Source of the DNA: Sthenelais limicola | Lineage: Eukaryota > Annelida > Polychaeta > Phyllodocida > Sigalionidae | Assembly: GCA_942159475.1 (NCBI GenBank) | Contig: OW804094.1 | Location: 49,038,966 to 49,102,965, forward strand | Reading direction: 5' to 3' | Length of the DNA: 64,000 bases | In this document: positions 60,601 to 64,000 of the stretch, one piece after another | Layout of the letters: each line of letters opens with the position of its first letter | How positions within the stretch are numbered: the stretch's first letter is position 1 | Translations under genes and position numbers: made by a program | Notes under the pieces: generated by a model | The model's database searches: none | Told to the model about the DNA's origin: nothing | Seen by the model: only the letters and a program-made list of their open reading frames with translations

Positions 60601-61034
60601 AGACTTGTGACTATTTTTTCTGTAACACATCATATATAGTGTAGGATCAGTACCAATTTACAAATACAATCACCTCATTTCCCTTTCACTTTTGGCAAGA
60701 ATCATCAATTGTTAAAATGCTGAACATATGATATTGCACTCCATTTCTGACTCGAGTGCAATAATCCAGGAAAATGATAGAGATTGACAGTGGCACATGT
60801 TCATTGGTCATATGTAGGTACATGGACCAATCCTAATAATCTAGAGGGCAGACAATACAATATGTACACTACCAGATGAACAAGTTAATTAAACCTAGAC
60901 ATGGCCTGCTTTAGTAGTAAACATCATATAATGTATGTAGTTAATACCTTCTTAATCATCTTGATTATGTCATGGAATGAAAGAAACTTACCATGAATGA
61001 TAAGGGCAAAGATAATTGTTTTACTATTCTCCAT
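45135..61034 (-). CDS. CUB-CUB-sushi(7)-EGF type I membrane receptor, 14 exons
   Basis: Model of 2,508 coding bases (835 residues); every junction is GT-AG and keeps phase. Exons: 61034-60992, 60014-59777, 58561-58437, 56431-56200, 54259-54114, 53697-53554, 52282-52109, 51732-51598, 51066-50893, 49969-49805, 49690-49526, 46923-46759, 46369-46276, 45642-45135. Order: signal peptide, two CUB domains (each split over two exons), seven sushi/CCP domains (one exon each, phase 1-1), a Cys-rich EGF-like module, one transmembrane helix, and a Ser-Pro pentapeptide tail. The sushi domains keep the Cys pattern but lack the usual Trp before the last Cys. CUB and CCP modules bind proteins and glycans in complement and developmental receptors, so a cell-surface adhesion or immune recognition role is likely (inference). 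No protease domain. A 5' UTR intron is possible (acceptor TTATTCTTTCAG at about 61070). Confidence 0.85.
45155..45400 (-). repeat. in-frame 15-bp repeats coding Ser-Pro pentapeptides
   Basis: GGGGATGNTA-type units of 15 (some 18) bases on the plus strand encode S-P-(Q/K)-(L/V)-(T/P/I) repeats on the minus strand. The change of unit number keeps the frame. Confidence 0.85.
45732..46143 (+). mobile_element. MITE family M copy in intron 13
   Basis: Starts GTGATGTGATTCAGG and ends TAACAGATCACA; all family landmarks present. Confidence 0.85.
46276..46369 (-). CDS. exon 13: EGF-like module
   Basis: Acceptor TTGTATTCTTCAG; reads SAQGCDYLIAAGICGTNKCG, then ISSQTGRPHCL; donor GTAAGT, phase 2. With exon 14 it gives six cysteines. 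Confidence 0.85.
46384..46740 (+). mobile_element. MITE family M copy that forms intron 12
   Basis: Starts TATGATGTATTACAAG and ends in GCGATTTGTGACTCATTTTC. The intron is 46758-46370, so only 14 and 18 bases of it lie outside the element. Confidence 0.85.
46759..46923 (-). CDS. exon 12: sushi domain 7
   Basis: Reads PERCSTPPSIANGRVTEF, then LLTCNSGYKV and RVDCLSDEIPECG; four Cys; donor GTAAAG, phase 1. Confidence 0.85.
47074..47210. mobile_element. foldback element in intron 11
   Basis: A perfect 20-base inverted pair, AAGTTGTTAATTTCATAGTT at 47108-47127 and its complement at 47139-47158, with an 11-base loop. Imperfect pairing continues outward (ATGCTTCGCAGAGCCACAA with TGTCTCCACGAAGCACG). 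Confidence 0.75.
47211..49525. other. intron 11, remainder
   Basis: AT-rich, no exon found. A block CACCGAAACGTTGGTC near 47459 resembles tails common to retroelements. Confidence 0.35.
49526..49690 (-). CDS. exon 11: sushi domain 6 (six Cys)
   Basis: Reads LGCMEEPRIDYGEVTDF, then YRVTCDPDYVCNNSLSSMC and QTDPRPAC; two extra cysteines compared with its siblings; donor GTAAGT. Confidence 0.85.
49805..49969 (-). CDS. exon 10: sushi domain 5
   Basis: Reads PELCVREPKIRNGVVRDF, then FTLRCNDGH and QVQCDEQDLPICG; donor GTAAGC. Intron 10 is only 114 bases. Confidence 0.85.
50045..50165. mobile_element. 121-bp hairpin MITE in intron 9
   Basis: Left end TTGGTTACTTGACCAA, then TATGGCATTCTGAAA. The right end is its near-exact inverse (TTTCAGAATGCCATG and CAATTGACCAA). 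Arms about 31 bases. Confidence 0.75.
50599..50815 (+). mobile_element. tRNA-derived SINE in intron 9
   Basis: An A box TGGCCTAATTGG (50613-50624) and a B box GGTTCTAATC (50675-50684) lie 50 bases apart, as in tRNA-type RNA polymerase III promoters. The body ends near GATCCGAAACATTGGAATAA. It is in the orientation opposite to the host gene. Confidence 0.6.
50893..51066 (-). CDS. exon 9: sushi domain 4
   Basis: Reads PILCPEISILRAMSNGAV, then YKLTCYPTYVSN and NCLFHEIPKCG; donor GTTGGT, phase 1. Confidence 0.85.
51385..51578 (-). mobile_element. MITE family M, truncated copy in intron 8
   Basis: Reverse orientation; ends GTCACATCACA before TATG. The element end is 19 bases from the intron donor at 51597. 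Confidence 0.75.
51598..51732 (-). CDS. exon 8: sushi domain 3
   Basis: Reads VCSLPILLNGDIVRINTSF, then YEADCSQGFYSS and FECNTITPSCG; shorter than its siblings; donor GTTAGT. Confidence 0.8.
52109..52282 (-). CDS. exon 7: sushi domain 2
   Basis: Reads PVCEDVPSVDYGQTVAISG, then YLTVCHQGFMIDDG and YTDCTPGTPAPTCG; acceptor ATTTGTTTTAG; donor GTAGTG. Confidence 0.85.
52705..52872 (-). pseudogene. possible alternative or dead sushi-like exon in intron 6
   Basis: After acceptor TAGCGTTCAAG a frame in the right phase reads ACGVKSYKSPAAIGLVHI, then DVDFPVVECKY and ends after NRLLKNIVH with TAA. Two cysteines fit the first half of a sushi domain. Use of this exon would give a truncated soluble form. 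No relative is recognised. Confidence 0.25.
53554..53697 (-). CDS. exon 6: sushi domain 1
   Basis: Acceptor ACTCATTTTTACAG, which is the end of a family M element. Reads CTMPAIEHKSGDYIDQ, then DYTCEYGWQPSHPGPQICG; donor GTAGGT, phase 1. Confidence 0.85.
53703..54100 (+). mobile_element. MITE family M copy that forms intron 5
   Basis: Runs from AAAATGAGTTACAAGTC to TGTGACATCACA. Intron 5 is 54113-53698, so it exceeds the element by only 13 and 5 bases. The acceptor sequence comes from the element's terminal repeat. Confidence 0.85.
54114..54259 (-). CDS. exon 5: CUB domain 2, second half
   Basis: Reads QVDFDVSHQAYVQRTLIE, then VIITFTSHEADGNSLGFSLD and YGNISCVFD; donor GTAAGG. Acceptor TCTTTCTAAG chosen because it is the one that keeps phase. 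Confidence 0.75.
54950..55300. repeat. degenerate inverted-repeat element in intron 4
   Basis: CAATAAGCCTTGCAATAGGC and its inverse GCAAAGCCCATTGCGAGGC lie about 300 bases apart. The inner part holds several TTTGCAAAG / TTGCAAT palindromes. Ends not fixed. Confidence 0.4.
55790..56170 (+). mobile_element. MITE family M, reference full-length copy (intron 4)
   Basis: TA, then TGTGATGTGTTACAGC; ends CTGTAACACATCACA, then TA. 381 bases. Landmarks in order: TCATATTTGAAAAGATGAGA, GATAGTAAACATTAGG, GTTTCTGGATGGAC, GGATGACCATGG, AAAATATCAATTTTGCGAC. The end is 29 bases from the donor of exon 4. Confidence 0.9.
56200..56431 (-). CDS. exon 4: CUB domain 2, first half
   Basis: Reads GGLLTSGCWPIQMVSEPTG, then TITSPNYPAGYEYTAPC and IWVIDVPNAQCTI (the classic CUB start); donor GTGAGT, phase 2. 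Flanked on both sides by family M copies. Confidence 0.88.
56454..56758 (+). mobile_element. MITE family M, 3'-truncated copy in intron 3
   Basis: Starts TGTGATGTGTTATAAA, 22 bases from the acceptor of exon 4. Homology fades after ACTCGGATCATTAGATACC. Confidence 0.8.
57032..57373 (+). pseudogene. LINE C-terminal fragment in intron 3
   Basis: An open stretch reads IPSIKERSEISCLKLIFARV, then NRKLRIIKVRRLGRERTRG and GNLLWNRLPDYIR. The W-N-x-L-P-D-x-I-R ending is typical of the C-terminus of Jockey/CR1-type reverse transcriptases. Neither RT motifs nor a 5' part is present. Confidence 0.55.
58437..58561 (-). CDS. exon 3: CUB domain 1, second half
   Basis: Acceptor TTTTAGTTACAG; reads GSTVPPTLTVYEPARIVF, then TSDSGTSVSGFSINYTV; donor GTAAGT, phase 1. 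Confidence 0.85.
58588..58851 (-). mobile_element. MITE family M, truncated copy in intron 2
   Basis: Starts TGTGATGTGTTACAGAAAG, 26 bases from the acceptor of exon 3. Inverted interior (ATCGGATAGAGTAGATTTAG, TTTACTAGTAAATATC). Confidence 0.8.
58861..59055 (+). repeat. interspersed repeat B, copy 1
   Basis: Shares with 63241-63472 the blocks TTGTTATACATG, CCATCATTCATTTGGTTTT, TTTCGATAAAAATG, TTGTATGTCAG, and ends ACATGCAAACCCCCTATTC. Confidence 0.65.
59777..60014 (-). CDS. exon 2: end of signal peptide and CUB domain 1, first half
   Basis: Reads VLYVGAQCPLPLVLEGING, then TINSPNEPGENTYIRF and CIWVVDIPGDDYC; donor GTAAGT, phase 2. The signal peptide probably ends at VGAQ, before CPLP. Confidence 0.88.
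60221..60632 (+). mobile_element. MITE family M copy in intron 1
   Basis: Starts GATGTGATACAGG and ends CTGTAACACATCAT before TATA; all landmarks present. Confidence 0.85.
60992..61034 (-). CDS. exon 1: start codon and signal peptide
   Basis: ATG at 61034 in the context GAAAGTATGG. Reads MENSKTIIFALIIH and the first base of a Gly codon, then donor GTAAGT. Hydrophobic core TIIFALIIHGVLYVG once joined to exon 2. Confidence 0.8.
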
Positions 61035-61857
61035 ACTTTCTAGGTCGCCCCTATAAAAAGTTGATTCTGAAAGAATAAAAAATAATTCCCGAATATATTG
61101 AGGGTTAAAATAGTAGGAAAGATGCCACTTCTAGAGCTGTTTCACTCTGCTCTCAACCCTTTGAGGGGTATTAAGGAGACCTGCAAGTTGTATGAATCTT
61201 GTGGATTATTGGTACCTACTAGGGGACAGTGTAGTTGCCCTCATGGACGCCGCCGTTGCGGCCGCCACAAACCGATTTTGATGTCACCCCTAATTGAAAC
61301 ACTTTACCCTTATAACGTTTTGTTGCACCTGTTCTTTAATATTGGTTAATTGTTTTATTACTAACTTCCAATACCCCTAATTGATACTCTTCACTTTTTA
61401 TACACTTTTTTTCACTTTTCCTTTAATATTGGTTAATAGTTTTATTCCAAACCTCCAATACACCAGGTTGACCGAATTCCATTCATCGATATTAAACGTG
61501 ATAATAACCAAATTGAATAACACATCGTAAGGAATGAGACAGGGGGAACAATTCGCTAGTTTGAGCCACAGTCGTCCGGATTCTGGCGAGCAGTACATTT
61601 TGTCCAAAGGCCAGTGTGCTGCCAAGCAACTCACACAATAACTACTTGGTTTCCCGCCAAAGTGCTCACGGAAAGGTGCGAGAGAATCTTATAATTAGTC
61701 ATAATTGCCATACACTGTACAAGAGTGGCACGCATAGGGGCTGGCCTGGGGCCAGAGTAGAGTAGGGACAGGGGTACATGCTCTATCCTACTGTTCCAGT
61801 TGTCAGTATTAGCGTGTACACGCTGCATGAGTTTGTACAATACTGTAGAAAGGCCGT
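61035..61857. other. 5' flank of the CUB/sushi gene
   Basis: Includes a possible 5' UTR acceptor near 61070 and a GC-rich patch (about 61235-61275) that could be an upstream exon or promoter. No TATA box is claimed. Confidence 0.35.
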
Positions 61858-62361
61858 CTACACTTTGTTTGAGTCCTGTAGGCAGATAAGGTGTAACTTC
61901 ACCAAGAGATTTTTCATTATGGCCCATCCAGCTTTCACCTTGTGGCTTAAGGTGTAAATTCACCAAGAGATTTTTCATTACGGCCCATCCGGTTTTCACA
62001 TTACGGCTAATGGTAAAAAACCAATGGTGCCAGATTGGAGAACCGTATCTGCCGCAAGGACGAAAACCTTGGTGTAGCCCTAGCATAATGGTAAACAAAT
62101 TGTGCCGGATTAGAGAACCGTATCTGCCGCAAGGACGAAAACCTTGGTGTAGTCTTAGCATTATGCTAGGGCTACACCAAGGTTTTCTTCCTTGCGGCAG
62201 ATACGGTTCTCTAATCCGGCACCATTGGTTTACCATTAGCCATAAGGTGAAAACCGGATGGCCCGTATTGAAAAATCTCTTGGTGAAGTTACACCTTTAG
62301 CATCAAAGCCCGATTCAACCCTATGTTGAGCCGTTGCCTACAGGACTCAAATAGAGTGTAG
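61858..62361. mobile_element. 504-bp foldback element
   Basis: Starts CTACACTTTGTTTGAGTCC and ends GGACTCAAATAGAGTGTAG. The two arms pair along most of their length (TAAGGTGTAACTTCACC with GGTGAAGTTACACCTTTA; GAGAACCGTATCTGCCGC with its inverse). The left arm carries internal duplications of both blocks. A long frame on the minus strand is a product of the palindrome. Confidence 0.85.
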
Positions 62362-62435
62362 TTCCGAAAATTTAAACAACTAGTGAATATATTGGAATCT
62401 TGTACATAGAATTTAGTCTCGACATTTTATCACAT

Positions 62436-62799
62436 GTGATCATATTTGAAAAGATAAGATCAAGCCAATTCTAACGATAGTAAACATTAGGAATCTATTT
62501 CTATATTTTAGGTTTGATATTTTTATTTTTGAAAAAAGTGTGCAGTATCTTTGGGTGCACAGTTACTAGTAAATTAGGTATATATACCCTATAGGATGGC
62601 CTTATAAATGCATGAAAATATTTAATTCACTGTCTTGGAGTTTAGGGAATGTATGCATGCTACAAACAGCGTTAAGCACCAGAAAAACGAGAACATTCAT
62701 ACGACTCAGATGATAGGAAATAAAGACATCTTGCGAATAAAACACTTTGAAAAATATCAATTTAGCGACATGTAACTCATTTTCCTGAAACGCATCACT
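62436..62799 (+). mobile_element. MITE family M, 5'-truncated copy
   Basis: Begins within the element at GTGATCATATTTGAAAAG. Ends in TTTCCTGAAACGCATCAC. Confidence 0.8.
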
Positions 62800-63240
62800 A
62801 ACGACATTAATATCTCCTAGACTCTCATCCTGATTACCTTCAGAATAGTTTGTGTACACTGAGAACATGATTGTGTGATGGTGAATAAATTGTTTTTCTA
62901 CTATGTTTTGTGGATAAACTGTCTTATTATTTGGGCAATTGAATAAAATCAGACAATGTGTGGAAGAGGGAAATAATATCACTAAACTATATGTCTCCAT
63001 GTTGTATGGGGATAAAGGAGGTGTAGGCCTACTGAACATGTCTACAAATTGGAATTTGATTTTTTCTTTCTGCAATTAGATAATCTGATATCATAGTTAT
63101 ACAACACCGGTCTGGAATTGTCCTAATACGGGATTTGCATACCCGCCATTTTGAATGAAGATTGGCATGGAATTATTGGGAATAATCGTACAGTCTAAAA
63201 TCTATAGAACACATGTTCAGCATAGCATATTTATCAATTC
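62800..63240. other. intergenic stretch
   Basis: No gene supported; the minus-strand frame here overlaps MITE sequence and has no recognised domain. Confidence 0.35.
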
Positions 63241-63472
63241 TCTAATGTCAAGACCCTATATGTTATACATGTTTCCATGACACAAGTCGCCACATTTCCC
63301 ATCATGCATTTGATTTTCATCGAACATTTATACAAGCTGTGATATTGGTGAAAAGATTCTTGGAATTTTCGATAAAGATGTTGTCAAATATTTGTATGTC
63401 AGATTTCATCAAAATCCATCTCAGGACGCACTGTAACAGACATGCGCACTGACGCATGCAAATCCCCTATTC
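63241..63472 (+). repeat. interspersed repeat B, copy 2
   Basis: Second copy of the block at 58861-59055, same orientation. Both end just after CCCCTATTC, where similarity stops. Confidence 0.65.
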
Positions 63473-64000
63473 AATTCAATTTAATTCAAACTTGTTTTAT
63501 TTGTATCTAATGATGTTATACAAATAGGAGCCATACATTTAAATATAAGTCCAGAATATGTTCCTTAACTACTAGGTGTGGGTCAGAATTAAATGTAATT
63601 GTAGTAATTATAGAGTAAGGGAAACAAAAATGGGCTATTGTTCTAGGAAGGAAATTCTACAACTATGAAGGTTGGTTACAGGTGAATAACGGTTATACAA
63701 TGATAGAATAAGATAACATAATTTCACCTTCTCAATCTAATATGTAACTTTATACATATAGTATAACTAGTACATTACAATACATTTAAACATAAATTTG
63801 CACAGGTTATCGGTACACAGTACATAAATAGAACGAGTACTCAAACAACAAAAGGGTAAAGGATAGTGTAAAAGAGAGTGAACATGACAAAATATGAGTA
63901 TCACAAGGCGTTATATAGATCAACTATAATATTAATAAATCAAAACGAATACTTAAAAGTAAAAGAACTATGATACATACTGATAGGAACAGCTATGGTA
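63473..64000. other. window end, AT-rich
   Basis: Begins TCAATTCAATTTAATTC. No gene recognised. Confidence 0.35.

Noticed and set aside
61631..62236. 201-codon minus-strand frame
   Set aside because: It repeats the same peptide because it reads through the arms of a foldback element; no independent coding evidence.

Overview
Eukaryotic (metazoan) nuclear DNA: AT-rich, with split genes that have consensus GT-AG introns, and dense transposon debris of many kinds (Crypton-like, non-LTR, tyrosine-recombinase retroelement, terminal-inverted-repeat elements, foldback elements, minisatellites). A CUB/sushi receptor gene, the mix of element types and about 18 copies of the palindrome TAGGCCTA suggest a marine invertebrate, perhaps an echinoderm or another non-vertebrate deuterostome. 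The organism is an inference; I cannot name the species.

Layout. 0-2 kb: an intact Crypton-like tyrosine recombinase on the minus strand. 2-9 kb: short inverted-repeat elements, G-rich simple repeats, a LINE tail and a promoter-like block. 9.3-13.4 kb: a nearly complete endonuclease/reverse-transcriptase LINE on the minus strand with tandem repeats upstream of it. 13.7-19.2 kb: several copies of a 400-bp MITE, then a 3.84-kb element with inverted termini that holds a decayed coding region. 21.2-26.8 kb: fragments of a tyrosine-recombinase retroelement and of an L1/Tx1-like LINE, then a modular repeat array in which 333-bp units are repeated and a 103-bp MITE has inserted. 30-40.7 kb: a plus-strand gene of unrecognised family; its introns hold a 410-bp duplication and a 1.4-kb minisatellite. 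45.1-61.0 kb: a minus-strand gene that I could assemble into 14 phase-consistent exons (835 codons): signal peptide, two CUB domains, seven sushi domains, an EGF-like module, a transmembrane segment and a cytoplasmic tail of Ser-Pro pentapeptides. 61.8-64 kb: a 504-bp foldback element and more repeats.

The main observation is that one MITE family (16 copies seen, TA target sites, termini of about 38 bp) lies in 8 of the 13 introns of the receptor gene. Two of those introns consist almost entirely of one MITE copy, and in four more the MITE end lies within 30 bp of a splice site. This suggests that this MITE may create introns (an introner-like element). The other notable items are the 3.84-kb element with its eroded protein, the L/R modular array with an empty-site-proven 103-bp MITE, and the pentapeptide tail of the receptor.
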